Source: Edolisoma coerulescens
Lineage: Eukaryota > Chordata > Aves > Passeriformes > Campephagidae
DNA length: 64,000 bases
Direction of reading: 5' to 3'
Assembly: GCA_013397115.1 (NCBI GenBank)
Contig: VWZW01006289.1
Location: 1,543,586-1,607,585, forward strand
A program made the position numbers and the translations under genes. Below are positions 20,651-34,492 of the stretch, piece by piece. The stretch's first letter is position 1, and each line of letters opens with the position of its first letter. The notes beneath the pieces were generated by a model. It was given only the letters and a program-made list of their open reading frames with translations. It was not told where the DNA came from and made no database searches.

Positions 20651-23600
20651 AGTAACATCAAAGTTTATGTGTTATGTACAGAAAGCCATCTGCCACAGGC
20701 TGGCAGACTGTACATAGTAGCCTTTTATGTAAGATGCATCAAATGGCAAGAGGTTTTGTGATGTCTGTCAGTTGTGGGGTTTAAATCTGCAATGAAATAT
20801 GGTAGATCCTTCCCATGGGGAAACCACACACACCATGTGTGGTTTGTGTGTCACCCTCACACATGTCACCCTCAGGATGAAGCCACAGAGTAACATCACA
20901 TCTGGAGGACACTTCTCTTCTGACCCAAACTGAAATAACCTGCAAGGTTTCAATAAACTGGAAAACTGGAAGGACAGAAGCCTGATGAGAGCAAAGCTCC
21001 TACACATGCTTGGGTTCTTTTAAATTCTGTTTGAGCTGGTAGGTTCTTGTAACCCTTATTGAACTTAAAGCTTCCTATCACTCCTGGGCCATGAGTGTAA
21101 TCCCAGAGCCCAATGGCAACAGCATAATTTGTGCCACATATTTCCCTGTTCCAAAGGCTTTGACTGAATATTCAGAAAGTGTCATGCCTACGCTATCATG
21201 CCCATATAATTCTTTCTTCATTTCCTAAGAGAAGATTGTGGAGGAAGGGTTGTTGGCAAAAATTCCTCACATTTCACAATTTTTATCTCCTACATGTGAC
21301 AGACCCACACTTGACACTACTGGGGTCTTTCTGGTCATGTTTTTGGCACCAGGCAGCACAGTGAAACACTCCCATTATACTGTTACAAAAATTAATCAGA
21401 AATTGCCTTCAGTCAACACAAGTAGAGATGTAAACAAGGATTACATAAAGCTTTTAAGAACATACTCAGCTTATGCTCATTTTCTGTTTTCATTGATGGT
21501 AATCTCACTGACCAAACAAGTGCTAAGTGCTTGTTTGACCCCAGCACAGAGCTAGGGCTTTAAACTCTGAAACTGCTTTTTATCACCCTGGCACCAAAAC
21601 AAATCACAACCACAATAACAGAGCTTTACAATTGTTCAGAAAAACCATAAACAAGGAATCGGGCCTTAGCAGCAGCTCCTCAAGCCAGCAGGGATGCAGT
21701 TTTACTCATGGATGCTCGAGCCCCTCTAAGGAAAGAGTTGTGGAGTGCAGAACCACCAGCAGAGAAATCCCACACTGCTGTTTATTAGACATGCTGTATC
21801 ATCATCTTTGAATGACTTGTAACAAATTTAGCAGGGTACAACAACAACTATTGTTTCATTGTACCTCAAATAGGGTGTAGGATGTGACTGATCAGCATAA
21901 AGAGTTACACCTTTAAGTATATTCTTCTGTTTCTCTCTCTTCCTTCAGTCTTTATATCATTCTAATTGTTATTACTATTTTCTTAAACTACAGTTTTTAT
22001 TCCTTTGGACATGGGAGCTATTTCTGTACCATCCCCTTCGATATATTTCCACATATAGATGTAGGATCTTTTTGCTATTTATATTTCTCAGTGATGGCAG
22101 GTCTATTTTCTGTTTCCCCTCTGTTTAATCCTACTCATATCAGTAGAACTTTTTCTTAGTTATTAAAGTATAAATTCAAGCATATCCTGTCCTGCCTCAC
22201 CAAAAATACAGCAACTCTTAACCTAAAGGGAAAACTAATTTTTGAAGACTTCATACAACCACAGATCTCATTTCAAGAACTATACATCACTTCCTCTTTA
22301 TTGAAACCCTATGCTTTTCACATCCTCTACAGCCAATAGTTTTTATTCAACAGACACTGAGCAGTAATGAATTTGAGATGTCAGTGTCACAATGTATTTT
22401 GCTTCTTTTGTACAAGTCTGGGTTTGTTTTTTTTTTTAAAATACTGATTTTCCCAAAGAAATCACACAACTAGTTTTACTAGCTTTTAATAAGTGAGTGC
22501 ATAGCCTCCAGTAAGTGAGTTCAAAAGAGCATTTTACAAAACATTAGCAAGAAGTAACTTGGAATCATGGGTTAAAAGGTTGCATATAGAACTCAGAGAG
22601 TGAGTTTTTACGATTTTTTTTGTTAGTTTAGTTTTCCATTCCCATGACGGTTTGTGTTTTTTTTATTGTGTCCTGGCCAGAAACCAGAGAGCAGGAAAAC
22701 AGACATACATGCTGTCTTGTTTGCAAGGACCATAAGGGAGAGCCATATCCCAGTGGGACTACAGCCTCACTGAGCTGCAGATCCTCTCTAAGCAAAACAA
22801 AATGTCAGGTGCAATGGGATTTGAGCCCACATTACACAGGTCAGCAAGGCAATTACTAGTGAGACACGGTTTTATAAACTTGTAGCTTCTGAAAGTCAAC
22901 ATTAAGGCAGGAAACAGGCATTTTGAGACTTCTTGCAGAGAAGACCTGTTCCTTTCAGAGCTTTCTTCAGGGTTTTTTTTAATTGTTACTTTCACTTCAA
23001 TAATGAATCATCTACAAGGTCCTTTGGTCTCAGGCTCCGGTAATTTCAACCTTTTAGGTTCCTGTGTATATAAAGCTGGGCAATGCATCTGATGAAGTAT
23101 AGCTGTTTTCCATTTTGCAAATTTGAAGGGTACTTCTATGTACTCTTATGTACAAAACACAAGATAATGATTCACGTTTGAAGGATTACGCAAAACTACT
23201 TGTTTTGCATTAGATATATGAAAACAGCAACATTTTCTGTGGCTATCACTCACTTTTTAGGAGGCTGCATCTTGGTAACTGGTATTTGAAAGCAGAAAGT
23301 GAATAAAAATGTTTGCACAGATAGTTTTCCCTTGGTATTTTCTTGTTTTTCTTTAGAAAACTGGGGTTAAGGGACTCATAGTTTTCTATTTCCTCATAGT
23401 ATGCAAATCTACTGAAATCAACTTTTAACTGACTCATCATATTTCATAGGTGTATTTCCAAAGCCCATTTAGCAACCACAGGCATAGTTGCACGGTGCTC
23501 CCAAATGTGCCTTTTTATGGTCAGTTTTCTTCCTGTGTTTGTTTAACTGGCAAACTGCTGGATCTGGAAATCAGTGTGTGAATTTCCTCAGAGAAAATCT

Positions 23601-26600
23601 GTTCCTTTACTTCCCTTTACACGGTGAGTTGTATGAGATCATGCCCTGCACTCCTGTCATGCTGCCTGCTCGTCTTGGCCCTTCTCATTTTTGGTACTTG
23701 ACATAGTTTTTATCTGGATGACTTGCCATGACAACTTCGTTCAGGAGAAGCTGACTCTGACAGCTTCAGTTGACTGTGTAGAACAGATACCCATGAAAAA
23801 TGAACACTTATAGGGCTTTTAAACTCAAATCCATCCCTTGTTTAATTTCATTGGTTCTACTGGAAATTAAGGTATCTTTTCTTCTATCATTTTGAAACTC
23901 AACACACCCGTTGCTCATCCCAAGCCATCATCATGGGGACCTGCCACTGGAGGCCCCCATTTTCCTGAGTCAGCCTCACAACCCCACATTGCTCATGTAC
24001 CAGTTGTGCCTTGGTCTGTGCAATTTTTTCCCCCAGATAATAAACCCACATATACATGCTCACCTCATTCCCCAGTCTGAACACACTCGAGCAATCTCAC
24101 ATCACTGACACACAAACTGGAAACAAATGAGATGTTTAGGAATTGTAGCATTTAATTTTCATCAGTGCTTTACTTTCAGATTTTCAAAAAAACAATTATC
24201 TCTCTTTATTCTCACAGTGGTGCTTTAAATAACATGGGTGAAACTGCCTGCACATCTTACAAAAACTGCTCTTTATTCCAACTGAAAGCTAAGAATTGAG
24301 CATCAGTCCAAAAGAGGGGTTCAGAGCATAGGAAACCAGCACAGTATTTTGATTAATCTCCTTTTCTGTTTGTCTGGTAAGAGAATAGTGTCAATATTAA
24401 TGAAAACAATTGTGGCTAATACAGCCAACAAAACTATCAGAGAATCTTCTGCCACGTTATAATAGGAACCCATCACTAGAAACACCTTAATTACAGCTAT
24501 TATCTCTTGAAATATCTGGGTAACTCTTAACATTATTCTGATTTGAAATGGAAAGTTTCCATTATGTAGTGAGATGTTAAACAGGGCTTTGCTGTGTAAT
24601 TACATGGGGTAAAGTAACTATGAAAGCCATTTTTGTATGAAGGCTACACTGACTGCTAATGAAAAGCTCTCATTTTCTGGCACCTGTATTTTCAATATTT
24701 CCATGGAGAACCAAGTCTCATTTTAAGTAATATTTTTACATAGGAAAAGGGGGAGTAAAGAATGTAGTTATGACCACTGTGAGATAAAATAAGGGAACAA
24801 TTTGTCTGATGCCAAGAGACACCTACAGGCAGCTCCAGCTGGGTCCCAAAGGTAAAACCATTTCCCTGCCCTCTCTTGCTTAGCTGGAAATTACTGATTT
24901 TCACAAACTTGTTCCATGGTAAAGTGTCCTGCTTGCTGCCTGCCATATGCTTAGCCTTTACACTGGCCTCAGGCACTTCAGTTCGTTCCTTCAAAGTTGT
25001 TCTAGTCCATAAAAAAACATGCTGCAAGTGTGCTGGACACCTTGCATAGACGATGGCAGAACCAGAGAGGATGTCTCTGCCCAGAAGAAATGTTTGGCGC
25101 AATGGAACACACAAATGTGCGGACAGACGTTCAGGCTGCATCTCTGACATCATCTGGTGTCTCCTTAGATGAGCTGTTTCAGGAAAAAAATATTTGAGTG
25201 GATTTTAGGGAGGCACCACAGCCCATGAGAGATAATATTATTAAGCAACATGGCTGGAGAATGGGTGTCTGCTCCAGGCTCAGAGAGACCTGGTTTGGGG
25301 TCGCTGCTCTCCCCAGCACTGTGGCTGTGAATCTGAAATTATTTCAACCTGCTCAGTCTTACCAGGGGAAGGTTTCTGTTGTGGATGATGAGAGCACATA
25401 ACTGCATATTTAAAAGGAGTCATTTTGGTTTGGAAGTGTACTTTCAATGGATATATTTGCAATAATAGCCATCGTATTCCCACTAAAGGAGAGCTGTAGG
25501 TTCCGGTGCCCGCGTGCAGTGTGAGGGACTGAATAGATTGCACTTTACTGTGAACCTGGTCACCCCTTTGATGTCCTCCTGCACCAGACCCTGGATTCAA
25601 AACCCAGGGAGGGATCTCCAGAGGAAATACAGGGAATTTAAGCCCTAAATTAATTTTCAATCCAGCTGTGGCCTGCATCCCTGCACAGTAATGTTTGTTC
25701 CAACTCTTCCATGGTTCTGTTTTGTAATCAACGCCAGAATGTAAAGAGAGAGAAAAGAGTCACTGCTGATGTGGTGTGAAGAAATCACCCTTCCTGCATT
25801 TCTCTGTGAGGTGGTAGATGGGCTTTAATCACAGAAGGCTGAATTCTCTTCCCCCAGCTGCTGCCAGCCTGCAGAGCCCCCTTAGCTCCAATGGAGCAAG
25901 ACCAGCTCAGGACAGCAGGAGAAATGTCTGTGGCTCCATTTCCAGACATATTCTAAAGCTTTTAAAGCAGAAGGTTTCTAAATTAAACAGTGTCAGTGCT
26001 ATGAAGTGGCAGCATGAAGGCTTGCTCAGGTTGACACCACAGTGAAATACCTCTTGCTCTGAGGGAGGCTGTTGTCTGCTTTACACAAATAAAGGGCTGT
26101 TACAGAGTTGTCAACGGGCTTCTAGCAACTGGTAGAGCTAAGGAGAACATGTTCTCAGTTTTTGATTCCCTGCCAAGTCTCATGTAAAATATCACTCCCA
26201 ATGCCTCATAGAGAGGGGGATAAAGATGCACTCAGCAGCCTTGTTTAGGTGGCTGTTTGAATAGATTGCTATCATCTGTCACTTTGGCTAATATGTCTCT
26301 TAACTCTGATGGTGTGACCAAATAGTTTTTATTTATTACTGTTAAGGCTTAGGAAAGGCGTTCATTTCTCCTGCGTATAAAAACTAGGAGCCAGGAGACT
26401 GCCAGAGTTTCCTGTGCCGGGGTCAAGTACAAGCCTGGATAAATTTTGGTTTTAGGTGAGGATCCAGGCAGCAGCTGGGTGGCAGAGCCTGGAAGAACAT
26501 AGAATCTCTAGTTTTTGGATGAGCCCCAATTCAGCTGAGAGACAGAGCAAGGGCAGCCAGTTGCTGCAGATTAGGGGAAGAGCAGTGCCTTTTCAGATAC

Positions 26601-28563
26601 ACCAACCAGATCATTGGGAAACCCACGAATGCACATGAAATTCAGGCCAACCCATTCTTTTTTCAGCTCTTCCTGCAAGCAGAGAGAACACACGCAATGG
26701 CTCAGATGATACACAGAGCTTGCCAAGGTGCCACAATAACTTGATTTTTTGCCTAAGACCTAATTAATGAGATCGTCGAAGGCAACTGTTTCCACCTTCC
26801 TGATGAGTAAATGTGCACAGGAGCATGGACGTGAGTCTGGGACGTTTTCTGGTCACTAAGCTGAGAGTGATCTGCTTGGGTTCAGGCTGTGTAGGAGATT
26901 CTAAACAAATCAATAGATGCTTCCTATCTATACTTTTATCGTAAGTCGTAAAATGCTAATATGGGTGGCATGTTACAAGGACCTTAATGACTGATGCAAT
27001 GACAAGATGACATTTAGAGACTCATTCTAGAATTTCTTTAACCATCTCTATCTAATACAGCTCTGTCTTTTCAGTAAGGATTTCTTTTCACATCCAAACA
27101 ATGGAAGAGTCTATGGGCTTGCCATTAACAATGTTCAGAAGCTGTGTTTTAGTTTTTAAGAACTAGAAATTGCCTGGTGTTAAAAGGGTCTTGTAGGTGT
27201 TATTTTTAGGTTCCAAGAAATTATCATGCATGTTCTGCCTTCTGACTTGCTGACTATGAAATTTAGCATATGTTTGCTCTGGCCACCATTTCTACTCTCT
27301 GGCTGATGGGATAGTGAAGTGCTGTTGCCAGCCCCTGGCATTCAGTGCTTATGAATCAGGCCACACCAGATCGAGCAGCTGGCTTTAAAACTAAAATCTC
27401 CAGTTTTTCCTTCTCTCATTGCCCCCCCTGCATCTTTGCTTTGCTTTTCCTTTTTAAAGGAACCTGTGGGACTCTTTCTATCCTGTCTTCTCTTTCTGAA
27501 ACCTCTTGGCTGCCACATCCACAAGCTTTGCTCTTCCTTGATTCACTGCTCTGGGAGACAGAGAAATCCAGTCAGGTAGGTGGAAAGAAGTAAAGAAAGG
27601 TGAGAGTATGCCAGTTCAAGGCAGAGGGATATGCCATGCTGTCACCAAACATGCATCCTGTGCCTAAATTCACACCTTTCGGCACCTCTGTCAAGAAGAG
27701 CAGCTCTTCCCCTGTACTGAGGAGATGTCTTGGAGCTGCTGGGGTGTTGATTAAAATCTCACCAGGTTCCCATCAGAGCTCAAGCTCACTGAAGCAGGGA
27801 GCTGTACAGCTTTTCAGTCCACACAGAGGAGGTCGTGAGGTATGGCATCAAGCACAGTCCTGAGGGATGCCTGAGACTTTCCCCTCAACTTCTTTCCACT
27901 GCCTTTGAGGTTGCTGGTGCTGGGGGTGTCCTCTTTTGCAACCTTAAATATATATTTTGTTGGCCACATTCCTAGTTTTTAAAAGTCCTGATCCTGCTGG
28001 GCCTTTGGAAGCAGGAGTAGACATTGCTTGGGCTCAGTCACAGGGAACCACAGTGCTGAGGCTGCTCCTGAACACATGAGACCCCCAAAAGCTATGTGTG
28101 AGGAGCTGCAGCATACAAGCTGAGGAAATTCCGTGTACCTCTGGCATTTCAAAGCAATCCAGGGAAAATGCCCCAAGAGTGGGGAAGGCATTGCCTCTCA
28201 GCTGGAGGGAGTTCAGAAAGGAAGATACAAAATGCCTCATCCCAAAGTACAGAGTCCCCAAGGGCTGCCTGGAAAGATGCTGTGGAGCAGGTAGCCAAAA
28301 GTCCCTGGCATCTGTCACACAGCTTTTCCCTAATACATTTCCTTACATCCAGTACCTTACAGAGGAGCACCAGCAGTACACAACTGATGGCTCAGCACCA
28401 AACTCCTTCAAAGGGAGGGGACAACTCACATCAGTAGGATGATATTTATCCTTTCTTGAACTTCAAGCTTTTCCCTGCAATTCATTTTTTTTTTCCATTT
28501 AAAAAGCAGCAAAAGATTCATTCACAAGGAATCTATTTGTTGATGCCAATTTTTTCCATTTCA
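20651..28563. other. intergenic, no supported feature
   Basis: About 7.9 kb downstream of SCGN. No exon, RNA gene or known repeat recognised. The longest frames (153 codons minus at 24692-25153; 132 codons minus at 25280-25678) have ordinary composition and no motif. The region is AT-rich with poly(T) and poly(A) tracts, for example near 22428-22440. Confidence 0.6.
20952..20957 (+). promoter_or_regulatory. possible distal polyadenylation signal
   Basis: A second AATAAA about 320 bases beyond the first. It could give a longer SCGN transcript or be a chance hexamer in AT-rich DNA. Confidence 0.25.
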
Positions 28564-28615
28564 TCATAGAATAATTTAGGTTGGAAAAGACCTTTCAGAT
28601 CATAAAGTCCAACTG
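28564..28615 (-). mobile_element. short CR1 3' tail
   Basis: The plus strand reads TCATAGAATAATTTAGGTT, then GGAAAAGACCTTTCAGATCA and AAGTCCAACT. This is the complement of the CR1 3' terminus, so the element is on the minus strand. Only the last 50 bases or so survive. Confidence 0.85.
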
Positions 28616-31600
28616 AAGCTTTTCATTAAAAAAAATCATTACAATTCAGCTCTAATGCCATAGCAAACACACAGAAGTATGCATCACTTTGGCACAGGAC
28701 ATTATCAGTAATTTTCCCAAAGTGATAAATTTGGGAAGGAGGCAGAAACTGAGACAAAGTTCATGACTTTGTGGAGACGTTTTAGTGACAATAGGCAGCA
28801 CTGAGGCAGCGCTGTTATATGTAGCCCCTCTCCCTGGATCATCCTACTCTGTTGGAAGGACATCCCTTGGTCAGGGGCACCTGGTAGGGCTGACGAGCCT
28901 TAAAGTGTTTGCAGAGGTTCAGAGCTCCTCTGCTCTTGGGACTTTTTATCACTTTACTTGTCCTGTGCCTGTGCCTGGCAGTGCCTCCGGGTGCCGCTCA
29001 GCTGTTGCTTTTCCTGCCCCAGCTACACGATGTCTTTCTTTAGCCTTGCAAATAGGCTTTCCTTGTTTTTCTGATCTCTTCCTCCTCTGCTTAAGGAGTC
29101 TTAAATCACTGCGTGACAACTGCGTCTCAGGGGGATTTGGGGTTCAGACTTGGGTTATGTGTGATAACAGCTCTTCATGCCAGCCACAGCAGGCTGAGAG
29201 CAGCATTGCAGGAAATACAGATTATTTCAGGAAACAGCTTGGGAAAAGGACATCTGCCTTTTTCTGGAGATATGGGGTCTGTTCAGGCTGTTTCACAAGG
29301 TAGGATGTGCTGTAGGAATCAGCTCCATATGAAATGATGTGGACAGTCCCTGCCAGGCAGAGCAGCCACCAAGCAGGGACTGTTCCCAGATGTCACACAA
29401 ATATCTCAGGTTCACCTGCGGCCAACGGTGTCATCAAGCTGGCTGATTGATCAACACCAACAGTCAGCCTTTCAGGCAGCATACTTGGACATTTCCCAGG
29501 TCAGATCCTGTCCTCATGTCTACACATCCAAGCCCATTAATGTTAACTGAGAAGAAATTCAGCCTCAAGTCTGTAAGGGCCACCACAAATGCAATAGCCC
29601 GGACTATGAACTCTCCTCCTGAGTTGTTCAAAGCCATCCAGCAGCACAGGAGCTACACAGGGATCCCCACAGGGTGGAGAAGCACTGAGGAGAGATAGGC
29701 TACCTTCCTGTTAACCTGGTGGGCACTGCTTTTCCTCAGCAGCAATGAATGGTTTAACAACTACACAGGTCCCCAAAACCACGTCGTGTGTAGGTAGAAA
29801 TGGATGTGAAAAGACTGATGGATTAGCCAGTGACAAAGATGTTTCTTACCTTAGTGGAACAATAACAAAAAGAAATGGCTTGTGTTAGCATCCTCCGTGT
29901 GTGTTATCTTCTGCTGCATAATAATGTGCTAGTATGTTAAAATACAGTACATGTCCATACATTGTCTCCTTCGGGAGATTGTTTGTTCCTTTTTTTAAAG
30001 GAAAAACTGATCCTCAGTGAGGATCAGTGTTCTACCACACTGGTAATTTCTTTGGAGTTTCATTAGGGAAGGAGACACGCAGCAGCTGCCAGCTCCAAAC
30101 TTCAGCAGGCTCCTCCATCTCTGATTTGAACCATCAGCACAGCTAACTTGGTGTTCACAGAAAAATAATAGGAAAGTCAGCTGATTTTAACATGCATAGA
30201 TAGGCTCCCCAACCACCCAGACATAAAAGACTTCTCACAAATAATTGGTGGTGAATAACTGATGCAATTAAAACAACCACTTTTCCTATCCATGGGAGCA
30301 GATCATTAATTTCTGATTGCTTCAGCACTTTCTGGGGGATCTTTGATCAGCTCTATAAAGCACACTGTACATTTCCATTTTCTGCTTCAGATAAGTTTTA
30401 TCACTGGGCCAAAGGCTTAAGGAATTAATTTAGCCCATGAGTCTGTAAGGCTTAGATTTCAGTCTAGGAAGAAATGGAAATCTCTTAAATGTCAAAGCCT
30501 TCCCTTTAAGGGCCATGCAAGTCTGCCATAGGTGCCCTGCTTTGACATGGGAGTGCATGTGAAATGCAGCACTTGGGTGCAGAGATAACAAAGCCCATCG
30601 CTGGTACAAATGCATCAGATATTTGTTCTTGTTTAGTTTAACAGTCCTATTAGAGACCTTTAGGCCACACCACTAAATAAGCAGGCACGTGTTCACGTGT
30701 TTCTGTGAGTCTTATTGCAGTAAAGAGAGTTCTTTGAAAGAGCAGGAAATTACTGATTAATTAATTTAAATTGCTGCACATTCCATTTGGGAGTTGTGTT
30801 ATGGGTACTCAGTGCATCCAGATCTCAGTTCTTCTAATGCTCCTGTAAATTGCAATACTACATCCATATAAAATCATCGCAATGCAGAACATCAGCTTTG
30901 AAAAACCTAACCTGGCTTCAAAAAATCATCTTAGTCTCCCTTTTTTGAGTTCTCCGTGTAATTTTCCAGTGGGGACTATTTCACAGTCTTAAAATTCACT
31001 TCCCACAAACCAATATGAAAAGCAGACTTCAGTTAGTCTCAAGCATACAAATAAGGAAAGAACAGAGATCAGTGGTCCATGATCTTTCAGCCAGTATTTC
31101 TGGCTTTCACATTTCTACAGAAAATTTTGCATGGGCTAATATTAAGACAAATTATAGCTTTGGGTAGGCTTTTTTTTTTAATGTCAGAGCTGTTTTCTTG
31201 TCAGCACAGAATCTATGAGTCTTTTTTGCTGTACATTAAGCAACATGACCAGTGTCCATTTTGCATAGTTCATCCTTTCCCTGCTCCTTTCCAAAGGGAG
31301 CAACTACGTGTGTAGCATTACAGTGTGCTAGGATTTTGTAACTGATGTAAAGGACTGCAAGGAAAAGCAGCCCAAGTTCACAGGTTAAATCAGTCCTGTG
31401 GCTATCTGGGACAGATGTGAGCTAATTAAAATTAACATTAAATGAAATTGACTTTAAATGAACTACATTATATTTGAAAATCTGCTTGGATTAAATGACT
31501 CCTGTTTCCTTCCCTTTATTTTTTCTATTACTAATATTGCCATTTAAAGGTCATGCTATTTTCCAAAGCCTTTTCGTGAGGTTTGTTGTTTTGCTGGTGC

Positions 31601-34492
31601 TTCTCAAATCCCACAGTCCAGATGTGCAGCGGTCTGTGCTTGCGTGGTTGAGCCCCCTTGCCCACAGACATGACTCCTCATGCAAACAAGCATTTGAAAC
31701 CACAAATTAGAAAATTAGATTCAATTGCCTCATGGCATTCAAGGAAATGGCCATTTCATGCACAAATTAGAGGTTTTGCCCAAGTGAACACACAGAGCAA
31801 CACAGAGGAAGATGGGCTGAAAATGCCACCTGCAGAACCTATGCCCACAGCACCCAGGCTGGTGTGCACAGACTCTGGGACATTTTCTCTTTGTTACTGT
31901 ACCTGCAGTGGGCTGCACAGGCATCCCTTTATGATCTGCAATTATGGTCAAGTACAGTATATTTAACAGCAGTCAGACTTCCGGCCCGTGGGGCTCATAG
32001 AGCTTTCCATAACTTTCCAAGGAATTTTTTTTCTGGGTTTTTCTTTCAATAAAGAAAAGCAGAGTTTTTGATGCATCTGCAGGCGTGCAGCTCTTTCCAA
32101 GAAGGATGTGGCCCATAACATCTTCTGAGTATCAGCTTAAGCTTGTCTTAGCCTTTATTTCACCAGCACCACGCACTTGTTTGCTAATAGGAACATAGGA
32201 AGGTTTCAGTCCAGGGCTGATGTTTGTATGATTTTGACTACAGTGCTAATGGACATTTGTACCTCCAGCCCATGGCACCTGTCTGAACATCTCCCAGCCA
32301 GACCCAGAGTTAGCACAAAGCTGGAATCTCATAGGGCCCAGCTTCTGCCAAGTCAGGCTCTTGCCTCATGTCAGTCTAATATGCCAGTCTTCCACCAGTG
32401 AAGGAATCCCTGTATTCCATCTTCAGCCTAATTTCTGAAAGCACAGAGAGTCCCTTCTCATCCCCCTCCTTTTTTTTTTCTGTGCTTCTCTCCTGTAAGA
32501 ACAGGCACTTTATTTCCAATTTGTAAATGATGCTGAAGGATGACAAAACTGTGTTTATGGCAGTTGTGCTTAGCAGCCATAACAAGGGTCTGTATTATTC
32601 ATAACCAGAGAAAAAGGAGCAGTGAAAGCCAGGAGATTAGGTCAGGTAATTACAGCAGGTGAAAAATTGGGTCTTGATCAGGAGGCTTTCATTGCTTCTG
32701 CCCTGCATGAACACTGGGAGCCAGTGTTAAGCCAACAGAGAGCTTGAGAAGAATTATCAAGGCTCACTGTTTTAACCTGCTTATCCTGCTTCCCACAAAG
32801 CTCTTGCCCTGAGCGCTCCCAAACTCTGCTTGCCTGACAGGGAAGGGAGGTGCACGGGCACTCAAAGGGGTTGTGGCTGATGGGGAGTTAATGGGGCACA
32901 GCAGCAGCCTTAGTGCTGCATCTCCAGCTCGGAGGCTGCTCAGCAACTTGTGTTTGGCACAACACAAGTTAAAAACCTTTTATCAGGCTGGCCAGAGATC
33001 ACAGCTCAGTGGCATGAGCCCTAAGCTCTTTTCTGGGCTGGGACTGGAGTGTTCACTCAATTCTACAAATGCCACATTAATACCTTCCAATCGCTCATAA
33101 CTGATCAAACTCAGAGTAAATATTTTACGGAAGACACTTAAACATCACTGTAGATGAACTCCTAATTTGTAGTCTAGGAGCATATGTGGAAAAGTCAAGA
33201 TGTGCTTTACTCCCACAGTGGTGTCAAAATAAATCATGTGCTCCAGAATTTTTCATAGTTTCTTATCTATCTTATTTAGTCTGTTTTGCTAAAACAGATT
33301 AATATTTCTGCTCATATTGGTATGAGGACAGAGCAGCAACCTGCAGGTTTGCCAGCCTTGCCTGGCTCAGGAACACTTTCCAGTGGGTACAGTTTGGGCT
33401 GAGAGCACCTTGCCTCTGACCTGAAGCCCTGTGCACCAAGGAGACATTAGTGCTGGTAACAGCTTTGGTGTGCAACAGTGCTTCTCAGACAGGAATCCAA
33501 AATGCAGTTGTAACTAGAACCAGGCAATCCCAAATTTCTGGGGGCAACATGTCTCAGTCACACATCGCTACATATAGTGGCTGTGTGTATGCAAATATAT
33601 TAACATACATGCACAGATTAAGTGCCAGAATTTCTGTATAATAACTAAGCATGTGCATATTGATTTTATTTGGAGGTTGCATGTACTCTTTCAATCAAAC
33701 AAAAAACAACTGGGATGTCTTATTAGGAAAACCCTGATGGAAGCATGCATGGGATGCCAGAGACAGTAAAATTACCCTCCAAGCAATTCAAGTCTTCTGG
33801 AGGTTTGCTTTACACTGTAATTTAACATTTCTGGTGTAAGCAATTCAGTCAGACTGACATTTAATTTTGATGGTTTGGAACTGTGGAGCCACTGCGAAGC
33901 TGGGAATAGCTGGCTGCCACTGAGTCTGGTCCAGCCTGCTCCAGCAGCCAATTTCTGCTGTTGGCAGAGAAAGAAGGCTTTGACATAGCTTCTCCCCAGC
34001 TGCAGGACTAGCCAGCATGCATCTGCCAGCCACGTGGCCAGGGAGCTCCACAGGGCTGCTAGATAGAGTCCCTGAGTAAACAGAGTGCCTGGCATTAACA
34101 GCACCTTTTAGACCAACCAATTGTTAAAGTTATGCTACATAATGATTAGTGCACAGGTGGTAATTATTTGTAACAAGTAATTATTAAATTACACTTGAAA
34201 ACCTTGTTGTGCCAGCTTCTGAATACATACACCTGAGGAAAGACATCCCTGCCCTGAGTTCTTAAAGCCTTGTTTGGTGACTGTTCCCAGGGTGTGGCCA
34301 GAAGAAAAAAACAAATCACAAAATATGTTTTGAGCTTTGTGGTTCAGGGGAAATTCCGTACTAAGCACTTGCAAATACTATGTGCCCCTCAGCCGCTGGG
34401 GATCATGACTCACAAAGGTGAGTTGGTAGAGGAGAAGTTTGCAGAAAGCCTTGCAAAAAAGTTTTGAGACAGCATTCTACATTATGACATGG
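28616..34492. other. intergenic, no supported gene
   Basis: About 5.9 kb. No exon or repeat family recognised. The 172-codon plus-strand frame at 28785-29303 has no domain and is low-complexity in places (Ser, Leu, Gly). A perfect hairpin at 30006-30028 and a TAAT-rich block at 34120-34195 are described as findings. Confidence 0.6.

Noticed and set aside
28785..29303. 172-codon plus-strand open frame
   Set aside because: No recognisable family and overlapping frames. Its composition (rich in Ser, Leu, Gly, Cys) is like translated non-coding DNA, and no neighbouring exons or splice pattern support it.
30006..30028. microRNA precursor
   Set aside because: The stem is only 10 base pairs and does not extend into the flanks.
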